From the NCBI RefSeq assembly GCF_002280785.1, contig NZ_NCEQ01000007.1, positions 310,001 to 374,000 on the forward strand: a stretch of DNA of 64,000 nucleotides. Direction: 5' to 3'. Source of the stretch: Brevundimonas subvibrioides. Lineage in GTDB: Bacteria; Pseudomonadota; Alphaproteobacteria; Caulobacterales; Caulobacteraceae. The stretch's first letter is position 1. Each line of letters begins with the position of its first letter. A program made the position numbers and the translations under genes. Under the pieces are notes generated by a model. The model had not been told where the DNA came from. It ran no database searches and was given only the letters and a program-made list of their open reading frames with translations. Positions 57,120 to 64,000 of this stretch are shown in pieces.

Positions 57120-59095
57120 GACTTCACTTTCACATAGGAGCCGGGGGCCGGCTCAATGGGCTTCAATGGCCCCTTGTTCGGATCACGCGCCGGGATCATG
57201 TCGCCGGACTTGTCGGCCAGCCAGGCGGCCCAGTGGTTCCACCAGCTGCCGGGATGCTCTACCGCCGCCGCCTGCCATTCGGCCAGGGTTCCGGGCAGGG
57301 CGGCGTTGGTCCAGTGCTGGTACTTGTTCGCGCTCGGCGGATTGATGACCCCGGCGATATGGCCGGACCCCGCCAGCGTCAGGGTCACGGCGGCGTTCGA
57401 GAAGGCTTTGGCCGAGCGATAGACCGAGTTCATGGGCGCGATATGGTCCTCGCGGCTGGCCTGGAAATAGAGAGGGATCGTCACCTTCGACAGGTCGACC
57501 TTGATGCCGCCGATGGTGAACTCGCCCTTCGACAACAGGTTCTGGCCGTACATCGAGCGCAGATAGTCGAGGTGCAGCTTTTTGGGCATGCGGGTCTGGT
57601 CGGCGTTCCAGAACAGCAGGTCGAACGCGGCAGGCGATTTGCCCATCAGGTAGTTGCTGACGAAGAACGACCAGATCAGGTCGTTGGCGCGAAGGGCATT
57701 GAAGGTCTCCGCCATCGCCGCGCCGGGCAGGACGCCGCCCGCTGCGTCCATCTGCTCCTCGACCTGGGCCAGCCAGTGCTCGTCTGTGAACAGCAAGAGG
57801 TCGCCGGCCTCGGCGAAGTCGTGCTGGGCGGCGAAGAATGTCGTGGCGGCGACGCGTGTGTCCTTCTTCGCGGCCATATGGGCCAGGGCCGCCCCCATAA
57901 GGGTCCCGCCGATGCAGTAGCCGACGGTGTTCACCGTCTTCGAACCCGTCTGCTCCAGCGTCTTCTCGACCGCGCGGTAGATGCCCTTCTCGAGGTATTC
58001 GTCGAAGCCGAAGTTCGCCTTGTCCTTGTCCGGATTGACCCAGGAGCAAACGAAGACGGTGAAGCCCTGGGCCGACAGCCAGCGGATCAGCGAGTTCTCC
58101 GGCTGCAGGTCCATGATGTAGAATTTGTTGATCCACGGCGGGAAGATCAGCAGCGGGACGGCGTGCTGCGTCTCGGTGGCCGCATCGAACTGGATCAGCT
58201 CGAACAGCTCGTCGCGCCAGACGACCTGACCCGGGGCGGTGGCGACGTTCTCGCCCACGACGAACTTGCCGTAGTCGGCCTGGCTGATCTTCAGCTTGCC
58301 CATGCCGCGTTCGAGGTCAGCAGCGAAATTCTGCATCCCCTTGACCAGCGATTCGCCGTTGGTCTCGGCCATGGCCTTCAGGGCGGCCGGATTGGATGCG
58401 AGAAAGTTCGACGGCGAGAAGGCGTCGGTCAGAAGTTTGGTGAAGAATTCGGCGCGGCGCTTGGTCCTCGGATCGACGTCCTCGACCGACGAGACCAGGC
58501 CGTTCATCCAGTCCGAGGTCACGAGATAGGACTGGCGCATCATGTCGAACATCGGATTCTCGGACCAGGCCGGGTCCTTGAACCGCTTGTCTTTCGAGGG
58601 GGCAGGGGTCTCTTCCCCGGCCGCGCGACGAGTCGAGGTGGCCCACAGGTCCATATAGCGATTGAACAGATCGGCCTGGGCCGCGAACAGCCTGTCCGGG
58701 CGCGAGGCGAGGCTGGTCATCACCGAATTCATCGCCGGGCCGACGTTGAACGGGTCGGGCGACAGGGCGGCGGGGCGATCGGCTTGCGACAGGGCCGCCT
58801 CGGCAATCGCCGATTGCGCCGTCATCGCCGCCCTGGCCAGGTTCAGCGACAGGGCCTCCAGCATTTCGCGCTGGTCGGCGCCGGGGAAGGCGAAGGGAGT
58901 GTCGGCCGGGGGCGACGAGGCGGCCTGGGGCGCTTCAACCTGGGCCTCGACCCGGGGTTCCGGCGGCGGGGCCGTCTCGACCGGCGCCGCCTTCGCACGC
59001 GGCGCACGGGGTTTGGCCGAGGTCGGGCGGCCCGACTTCCGCGGCGCCCTGGCGACGGGCAGGGGCTCGGGCGGGGTCCTGGGGGTCCTGGCCAT
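57116..59095 (-). CDS. phaC: Class I polyhydroxyalkanoate synthase
   Basis: 659 aa. Residues 1-70 form an Ala/Pro/Lys-rich extension, making it longer than C. necator PhaC (589 aa). The synthase has YGKFVVGENVATAPGQVVW, PPWINKFYIMDLQPENSLIRW in parts, the lipase-like box GYCIGGT with catalytic Cys, Asp in SREDHIAP and His in AGSGHIAGVINPP. It polymerises 3-hydroxybutyryl-CoA on granules. phaA/phaB are not in the window; bdhA and a patatin-like gene are. Confidence 0.96.
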   Translation of the reverse strand: MARTPRTPPEPLPVARAPRKSGRPTSAKPRAPRAKAAPVETAPPPEPRVEAQVEAPQAASSPPADTPFAFPGADQREMLEALSLNLARAAMTAQSAIAEAALSQADRPAALSPDPFNVGPAMNSVMTSLASRPDRLFAAQADLFNRYMDLWATSTRRAAGEETPAPSKDKRFKDPAWSENPMFDMMRQSYLVTSDWMNGLVSSVEDVDPRTKRRAEFFTKLLTDAFSPSNFLASNPAALKAMAETNGESLVKGMQNFAADLERGMGKLKISQADYGKFVVGENVATAPGQVVWRDELFELIQFDAATETQHAVPLLIFPPWINKFYIMDLQPENSLIRWLSAQGFTVFVCSWVNPDKDKANFGFDEYLEKGIYRAVEKTLEQTGSKTVNTVGYCIGGTLMGAALAHMAAKKDTRVAATTFFAAQHDFAEAGDLLLFTDEHWLAQVEEQMDAAGGVLPGAAMAETFNALRANDLIWSFFVSNYLMGKSPAAFDLLFWNADQTRMPKKLHLDYLRSMYGQNLLSKGEFTIGGIKVDLSKVTIPLYFQASREDHIAPMNSVYRSAKAFSNAAVTLTLAGSGHIAGVINPPSANKYQHWTNAALPGTLAEWQAAAVEHPGSWWNHWAAWLADKSGDMIPARDPNKGPLKPIEPAPGSYVKVKS

Positions 59096-59179
59096 GGGTA
59101 TCCGCGCGCCTCCGCTGGGACGTCGGACGTATGCTCCGCCCTTCCGCCTGTCGCGATCATGGCCTAGACCGGACCCGAA

Positions 59180-59635
59180 ATGAACGCGCGTCAGGCGAAA
59201 AAGATATCCGGCGGCTTGCTGCTCGCTTCGGCCGTCACGGCCCTGGGCGGATGCGCGACCGCGTTCGACCCGCAGACGGACGAGGCCTCGCCCCTCGCGC
59301 CGCGTGTTCAGGCCCTGGTGGACGCCAACCGCGCCTATCCCCGCTGGGAGGATTTTCCGCGTTCGACCGATCCCCTGCCGGAACCCGTGGAGGTCGCCGC
59401 GCGCGTGGACAGCCTGCGCGGCAGCGGCACGGACCTGGCGGCCGAGGCCGCGCGGATCGACTGGGAGCTGGGCGACCCGGTCGCCTTCGCCAATGAGGTC
59501 AACAGCCGCATCGACGCCCAGGCCGTGGCCCCGGTCACCGCCGAGACCCAGGCGGAGGTCGAGGCCTTCGCCGCCCGCACCCGCCAGCGCGGAACCGCTC
59601 CGCCGCCCGTCGACCGGGGCCCGGCGCCCCGCTGA
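59180..59635 (+). CDS. Hypothetical lipoprotein
   Basis: 151 aa. Signal with lipobox ALGGC near residue 25. The mature part is acidic and Ala-rich, with RAYPRWEDFPRSTDPLPEPVEVAARVDSLR in sections, followed by a Pro-rich C-terminus. It looks like a small conserved Caulobacterales lipoprotein; function unknown. It precedes glpX by 62 nt. Confidence 0.8.
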   Translation: MNARQAKKISGGLLLASAVTALGGCATAFDPQTDEASPLAPRVQALVDANRAYPRWEDFPRSTDPLPEPVEVAARVDSLRGSGTDLAAEAARIDWELGDPVAFANEVNSRIDAQAVAPVTAETQAEVEAFAARTRQRGTAPPPVDRGPAPR

Positions 59636-59697
59636 TTATCGTCCCTATCGCCCGGTCGAGAGAATCCGGGGATCATCCTTCCTCAGGAGCATTCGAC

Positions 59698-60654
59698 ATG
59701 GCTGACACGGCCCCCTTCGCCTCGACCCTCGCTGCCGACGCCGCCATGGTCACCGAACTGGCGGCCATCGCGTCCTGGGCCCAGATCGGCCGCGGCGACG
59801 AGAAACAGGCCGACCAGCTGGCGGTCGACGCCATGCGCACGGCGCTGAACAGCCTCGACATCGACGGCAAGATCGTCATCGGCGAGGGCGAGCGCGACGA
59901 AGCCCCGATGCTCTACATCGGCGAGAAGGTCGGCACCGGCAAAGGCCCCAAGATCGATATCGCCCTGGACCCGCTGGAAGGCACCACCCTGACGGCCAAG
60001 GCCATGGCCAATGCCCTGACGGTGCTGTCGATGTCGGCCGGCGGCGGCATGCTGCACGCGCCCGACACCTATATGGACAAGATCGCCATCGGCCCGGGCT
60101 ATGCGCCGGGCACCGTCGATCTGGACATGAAGCCGGGCGACAATGTCCGTTCTCTGGCTTCCGCCAAAGGTGTGCGGCCGCAAGACATCACCGTCTGCGT
60201 CATGGATCGCCCGCGCCACGAGGAGCTGATTGCGGCGCTTCGTGAAGTCGGGGCTCGGGTCATGCTGATCACCGACGGCGATGTGGCCGGCGTCATCCAC
60301 ACGGCCGAGCCGGAAACGGGCATCGACCTGTATCTCGGCTCCGGCGGAGCGCCCGAGGGCGTGCTGGCCGCCTCGGCTCTGAAATGCGTCGGCGGTCACT
60401 TCCAGGGCCGCCTGCTGTTCCGCAACGACGACGAGCGCGCCCGCGCCGAACGCACCGGCGTCACCGATTTCGACCGCAAATACGATCTGCACGAGCTGGT
60501 GTCGAAGGACGCCGTCTTCGCCGCCACCGGCGTGACCAAGGGCGCCATGCTGGACGGGGTGAAGATGGGGCAGGGATTCGTCACCACCCACACCCTCGTC
60601 ATGGATTCCTCGACCCGCACCGTGCGGCGCATCCGCACCACCCGCCCCCTCTGA
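59698..60654 (+). CDS. glpX: Fructose-1,6-bisphosphatase class II
   Basis: 318 aa. GlpX signature: GRGDEKQADQLAVDAMR, IDGKIVIGEGERDEAPMLYIGE in parts, DIALDPLEGTTLTA (metal-binding DPLEGT), ITDGDVAGVIHTA and GSGGAPEGVLAASALKCVGG. It removes the 1-phosphate in gluconeogenesis. Its stop overlaps the recJ start (TGATG). Confidence 0.97.
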   Translation: MADTAPFASTLAADAAMVTELAAIASWAQIGRGDEKQADQLAVDAMRTALNSLDIDGKIVIGEGERDEAPMLYIGEKVGTGKGPKIDIALDPLEGTTLTAKAMANALTVLSMSAGGGMLHAPDTYMDKIAIGPGYAPGTVDLDMKPGDNVRSLASAKGVRPQDITVCVMDRPRHEELIAALREVGARVMLITDGDVAGVIHTAEPETGIDLYLGSGGAPEGVLAASALKCVGGHFQGRLLFRNDDERARAERTGVTDFDRKYDLHELVSKDAVFAATGVTKGAMLDGVKMGQGFVTTHTLVMDSSTRTVRRIRTTRPL

Positions 60655-62486
60655 TGGCGGATGGCGCCCCCGCATCCGGCCCTCATAAAGAGGGATGGGC
60701 GTCGGGGTTCCTCGATGTCTCGCGCTCGCTGTCCGGACGGGCCTGGCGGCAAAGGCCGGCCGAGGCTTCGGTCGTCCGCGCGCATATGCAGGGGCTGGGC
60801 CTGACCGAACCGCTGGCGCGGGCGCTCGCCGCTCGAGGCGTCCTGGCGGATCAGGGCGCGGACTTCCTCGAGCCGACGCTGAAACGGCTGTTCCCCAATC
60901 CGTCGTCCTTTATGGACATGGACGCGGCCGCCGCGGCCATCGTCGCCGCCCTCCAGGCGGGCGAGAGCATCCACGTCTTCGCCGACTACGACGTCGACGG
61001 CGCCTCGAGCGCGGCCCTGCTGGTGCGCTGGTTCCGGTCCCTGGGGGCTGACCTGCCCCTCTATGTGCCGGACCGGCTGACCGAAGGCTACGGGCCGAGC
61101 CCTCTGGCCTTTGACCGGCTGAAGGCGTCGGGCGCCGATCTGGTCATTACCGTGGACTGCGGCGCGGCGGCCAACGAGGCCATCGCCCACGCCTGCGCCG
61201 TCGGGCTCAAGGTCGTGGTCATCGACCACCACATGATGCGCGAGGAGCCGCCGCAGTGTCTGGCCGTGGTGAACCCGAATCGACCGGGCGACTCATCAGG
61301 CCAGGGCAATCTGGCGGCGGCAGGGGTGGTCTTCGTCCTTCTGGCCGCCCTGAACCGGGAGGCGCGCCAACAGGGCCTGTTCGCCGACCGGGCAGAGCCC
61401 GACATCCGCCAGTGGCTGGATCTCGCCGCGCTCGGCGCCATCTGCGACGTCACCGGCCTGACCGGGTTCAACCGCGCCCTGACCGGTCTGGGCCTGAAGG
61501 TCATGTCGAGCTGGGGCAATCCGGGGCTCAAGGCCCTGCTGGCTGTCGCGGGCGCCGAGCCCGGCCCCGCGAAGTCGAATCACGCCGGGTTCATTCTCGG
61601 TCCGCGCATCAATGCGGGCGGGCGAATCGGTCGGGCCGACCTCGGCGCCCGGCTGCTCTCGACCGACGACCCTCTGGAAGCCCGGGCCCTGGCCGAAGAA
61701 CTGGATGCCCTGAACATCGCCCGCCGCGAGGTCGAGCGCGAGGTCACCGAGACCGCCACCCGCCGCGTCGAGGCGACGGGCCAACATGCGGATGGGTCCG
61801 CCGTCGTGGTCGTCTCCGGCGAGGACTGGCACCCCGGCGTCGTCGGCATCGTGGCCGGACGGCTGCGCGAGCGCTGGCGGAAACCCGTCATCGTCATCGG
61901 CGTGGACGCGGTCGGCGGTGTCGCCAAGGGCTCGGGCCGGTCCCAGCCGGGCATGAACCTGGGTCGCGCGATCCAGGCGGCCTGGCGCGAAGGCCTGCTG
62001 CTGGCCGGCGGCGGGCACGCCATGGCGGCGGGTTTGACGATGCGGCCGGACGGGATCGACGCCCTGAGAGATTTCCTGAACGCGGCCATGGCCGGTGAAC
62101 AGGCCGATGCCGACGCCCTTGATTGGGTCGAGGTCGACGCGCTGATCGATCCGGGCGCCGCGTCGCGCGCCCTGTTCGAGGATTTCGAACGGCTGGCCCC
62201 CTTCGGCCCCGCCAACCCCGAACCCCTGTTCGCCCTGCACGGCGTCCAGGCCCGCGAGCCGGTGCAGATGAACGGCGGCCATGTGCGCTGTAGACTCGTC
62301 GGGGCGGACGGCGCCTCGGTCAAGGCCATCGCCTGGCGCTGCGCCGACCTGCCGACCGGCCGCGCGCTGCTGGCAGGGCAGGGCGGTCTCAGCGTCGTGG
62401 GTCGTCTGAAGGCGGACGACTGGAACGGCCGCAAGGGCGTGCAGTTCGAGATCGAGGACATCGCTGATCCACGGATGGCTAGTTAG
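60654..62486 (+). CDS. recJ: Single-stranded-DNA-specific exonuclease RecJ
   Basis: 610 aa from ATG 60654. DHH family motifs: FADYDVDGASSAALLV, ITVDCGAAANEAI, VIDHHMMREEPP, GAICDVTGLTG and the DHHA1 signature GSGRSQPGMNLGRAI with AGGGHAMAAGLT. A C-terminal OB-type domain follows. It degrades 5' single strands in recombination and mismatch repair. The glpX-recJ pairing is usual in this group. Confidence 0.96.
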   Translation: MADGAPASGPHKEGWASGFLDVSRSLSGRAWRQRPAEASVVRAHMQGLGLTEPLARALAARGVLADQGADFLEPTLKRLFPNPSSFMDMDAAAAAIVAALQAGESIHVFADYDVDGASSAALLVRWFRSLGADLPLYVPDRLTEGYGPSPLAFDRLKASGADLVITVDCGAAANEAIAHACAVGLKVVVIDHHMMREEPPQCLAVVNPNRPGDSSGQGNLAAAGVVFVLLAALNREARQQGLFADRAEPDIRQWLDLAALGAICDVTGLTGFNRALTGLGLKVMSSWGNPGLKALLAVAGAEPGPAKSNHAGFILGPRINAGGRIGRADLGARLLSTDDPLEARALAEELDALNIARREVEREVTETATRRVEATGQHADGSAVVVVSGEDWHPGVVGIVAGRLRERWRKPVIVIGVDAVGGVAKGSGRSQPGMNLGRAIQAAWREGLLLAGGGHAMAAGLTMRPDGIDALRDFLNAAMAGEQADADALDWVEVDALIDPGAASRALFEDFERLAPFGPANPEPLFALHGVQAREPVQMNGGHVRCRLVGADGASVKAIAWRCADLPTGRALLAGQGGLSVVGRLKADDWNGRKGVQFEIEDIADPRMAS

Positions 62487-62499
62487 TTCGAAACGGCGC

Positions 62500-62528
62500 T
62501 TGCGCCCCCCGGAATCGCCCGCTATATC
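62500..62528 (+). promoter_or_regulatory. Candidate housekeeping promoter of tRNA-Glu
   Basis: TTGCGCC, 14 nt, GCTATATC. The -10 is a perfect match to GCTANAWC and the spacing equals that before tRNA-Pro(CGG). The tRNA begins 18 nt later. Confidence 0.65.
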
Positions 62529-62546
62529 GCCGCTTCCCCGCGCCGC

Positions 62547-62621
62547 GGTCCCTTCGTCTATCGGTTAGGACGTCAGGTTTTCAACCTGAAAAGAGGGGTT
62601 CGACTCCCCTAGGGACTGCCA
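62547..62621 (+). tRNA. tRNA-Glu (anticodon TTC)
   Basis: Acceptor GGTCCCT pairs with AGGGACT (one G-T), discriminator G, encoded CCA. Anticodon arm CAGGT-TTTCAAC-CTG region gives TTC; T-arm GTTCGACTC. Confidence 0.95.
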
Positions 62622-62837
62622 CGCGGGGCATTCCACACATCGTGATCCACCGCCCCCCGTCGCCCTCGCGACGCGCAGGGATCGTGCCGTCGCGCCGTGG
62701 CCTGAGCGAGACGCCGGGCGAGTTCCTTCCCGTGCGGTTCGCGATGAGGTTGAAACCGGCGTTTTTCGGTTTTCCCGCGTTCACAGAACCGTGTTAAACA
62801 TGAACCGTCCGTCGAGAGGGCGGGCGGGGGGTTTGAA

Positions 62838-63401
62838 GTGTCTGACTATGAGGGGCTGGACGCGACGGACATGGTCCGGATCGCCGGCCGGGTAAAATGG
62901 TTCGATGCGGGCAAGGGCTACGGCTTTATCGTGCCCGATGACCCGGCCCAGACCGGGGCCAAGGACGTCCTTTTGCACATCAGCAGTCTAAGGGACGGCG
63001 GCTGGGACAATGCGGGCGAAGGCGCTCCGATCGAATGCGACTGCGCGCGCCGGCCCAAGGGCTGGCAGGTGGTCCAGGTCCACGACCTGGGCGAAGGCGA
63101 GGTCGAGGCGCCGGCGCGGCGATCCGGTTACGAAGGACTGCGGGCGGATTCGCGCGCAATCCGCGAGTCGGGGGACGCCGAGGCCGCCGGCGTGCTCGAG
63201 GTGGCCACCGTGAAATGGTTCAATCGCACCAAGGGATACGGTTTCGTGGTGCGCGCGACCGATCCGGGCGATATCTTCGTCCACATCGAGACCCTGCGTC
63301 GCTGCGGACTGGACGATCTGGTCCCCGGCGAGACGGTCGCGGTGCGATTCGCCGAAGGCCCCAAGGGTCTGGTGGTCGCGGAAATCAGACCGGGCGACTG
63401 A
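62838..63401 (+). CDS. Protein with two cold-shock domains
   Basis: 187 aa from GTG 62838. CSD 1 (residues about 14-80): [19 protein letters not shown] ... [12 protein letters not shown] 2 (about 120-185): [15 protein letters not shown] ... DIFVHIETL. Both have the RNP1-like KGYGF and RNP2-like (V/F)xHI motifs. Double-domain Csp proteins are typical of Caulobacterales, where some act in stationary phase or cold. They bind single-stranded nucleic acids and melt RNA structure. A 216-bp leader separates it from tRNA-Glu. Confidence 0.93.
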   Translation: MSDYEGLDATDMVRIAGRVKWFDAGKGYGFIVPDDPAQTGAKDVLLHISSLRDGGWDNAGEGAPIECDCARRPKGWQVVQVHDLGEGEVEAPARRSGYEGLRADSRAIRESGDAEAAGVLEVATVKWFNRTKGYGFVVRATDPGDIFVHIETLRRCGLDDLVPGETVAVRFAEGPKGLVVAEIRPGD

Positions 63402-63424
63402 TCGGTCGCTCCGAAAGGGCGATC

Positions 63425-63901
63425 ATGCTGTCGAGACGTCTCCTCATTGTCGGAACCCTGGCCCTCGGCCTGGTCCTGTCCGCCTGCGCCAGATCCTCCG
63501 CGCCCGTCGATGAGGCCGGTCGTCCGCTGGAGGCACTGAAGATCGTCACCGCCTCGGGCGAGCACGACTTCCTGGTCGAGATCGCTGACGACGAGCCGGA
63601 ACGCGAGCGCGGTCTGATGTTCCGCCCGCCGCTCGCAGACGACCGCGGCATGCTGTTCCAGTTCCCCGATTCCGCGGAGCGGTCATTCTGGATGCGCAAT
63701 ACGCCCAGCTCGCTCGACATCCTCTACATCGACCCGACGGGCAGCATCGTCTCGATCGCCCACCACGCCACCCCCTATTCGGAAGCCCCGCTGCCGTCGA
63801 ACGGCGCCGCCAATGGCGTGCTGGAACTCAGGGCCGGCCGGGCGGAAGAGATCGGCGCCAAGGCCGGCGACAAGGTCGTCCACCCCTTCTTCCGCCCCTG
63901 A
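63425..63901 (+). CDS. DUF192 family exported lipoprotein
   Basis: 158 aa from ATG 63425. Signal with lipobox LSAC. DUF192 domain: FLVEIADDEPERERGLMFRPPLADDRGMLF, FWMRNTPSSLDILYIDPTGSI, then ELRAGRAEEIGAKAGDKV. Function of the family is unclear. It follows the cold-shock gene by 23 nt, as in other Caulobacterales from memory. Confidence 0.9.
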   Translation: MLSRRLLIVGTLALGLVLSACARSSAPVDEAGRPLEALKIVTASGEHDFLVEIADDEPERERGLMFRPPLADDRGMLFQFPDSAERSFWMRNTPSSLDILYIDPTGSIVSIAHHATPYSEAPLPSNGAANGVLELRAGRAEEIGAKAGDKVVHPFFRP

Positions 63902-63968
63902 GGTCGATCTGGCGTTGCGGCCCATTCTTACGTTGCAGGTTGGGCCGGATGCTGGCAGACACCTCCGC

Positions 63969-64000
63969 CGGAGTGTAGCGCAGCCTGGTAGCGCATCTGG
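63969..64000 (+). tRNA. tRNA-Pro, 5' part (cut by the window edge)
   Basis: CGGAGTGTAGCGCAGCCTGG and the following 12 nt match the acceptor, D-arm and start of the anticodon arm of proline tRNAs, close to the copy at 51846. The anticodon lies beyond the edge; the final ...CATCTGG suits a TGG isoacceptor. Confidence 0.85.

Overview
The window looks like a core chromosomal segment of a GC-rich alphaproteobacterium of the Caulobacterales, most likely Brevundimonas or a close relative. The evidence is gene order (tatABC; glnB-glnA; nrdR-rib-nusB-thiL; yceD-plsX-fabH-ihfA-merR; rplM-rpsI-argC; glpX-recJ), strong G/C third positions, and candidate promoters fitting the Caulobacter housekeeping pattern TTGACGS-N10-14-GCTANAWC. 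This assignment is inferred from gene content, not from a database search. I see no prophage, insertion sequence, integrase or CRISPR array.

Layout. 1-5.4 kb: a gene tail, tRNA-Pro(CGG), tRNA-Gln, a divergent histidine-kinase-like/response-regulator pair, a GNAT acetyltransferase coupled to an exported oligopeptidase B-like enzyme, and a trypsin-like protease. 5.4-14.5 kb: acyl-CoA dehydrogenase, cytochrome b561, YceI, Sua5, a patatin/3-hydroxybutyrate dehydrogenase operon, YaaA, an FAD-linked 2-hydroxyacid dehydrogenase and a NUDIX hydrolase. 14.6-20.2 kb: an exported protein ending in 21 glutamates, an internally shortened SPFH protein with its NfeD partner, RNase HI, tatABC and an IPTL-CTERM protein. 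20.3-28.9 kb: glnA/glnB, NAD(P)H-hydrate dehydratase, flavin reductase, a beta-hydroxyacid dehydrogenase, an exported alpha/beta hydrolase, a cyclophilin, a degenerate EAL-like protein and hemB. 29-35.8 kb: a valine-catabolism cluster (isobutyryl-CoA dehydrogenase, 3-hydroxyisobutyryl-CoA hydrolase, 3-hydroxyisobutyrate dehydrogenase) interrupted by a tryptophan-halogenase-family gene and two exported methyltransferase-like paralogues. 35.9-44.6 kb: hemA behind a candidate Fur box, glyA, nrdR and the riboflavin operon through nusB and thiL. 44.6-56 kb: hppA, bamE, a cytochrome bc1 chaperone, yceD-plsX-fabH, ihfA, merR, tRNA-Pro(GGG), ctaA, rplM-rpsI and argC. 56-64 kb: exported msrB, phaC, a lipoprotein, glpX-recJ, tRNA-Glu, a double cold-shock protein, a DUF192 protein and the 5' part of another tRNA-Pro.

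How the genes connect. phaC with bdhA and the patatin-like gene covers polyhydroxybutyrate synthesis and reuse of 3-hydroxybutyrate. hemA, hemB, ctaA and the bc1 chaperone serve heme and respiration. Three of the riboflavin genes are non-standard: the RibD-like protein has only the reductase domain, the RibB fusion partner is a dead GTP cyclohydrolase II (RibBX type), and lumazine synthase appears to start at CTG. The deaminase and an active RibA must therefore be encoded elsewhere.

The most novel-looking items are: a two-copy structured intergenic element (5386-5527 and 24518-24675) with apparently covarying palindromes; the SPFH protein lacking about 45 central residues; the halogenase embedded in a valine operon; and the poly-glutamate exported protein. 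No single undescribed multi-gene system stands out.
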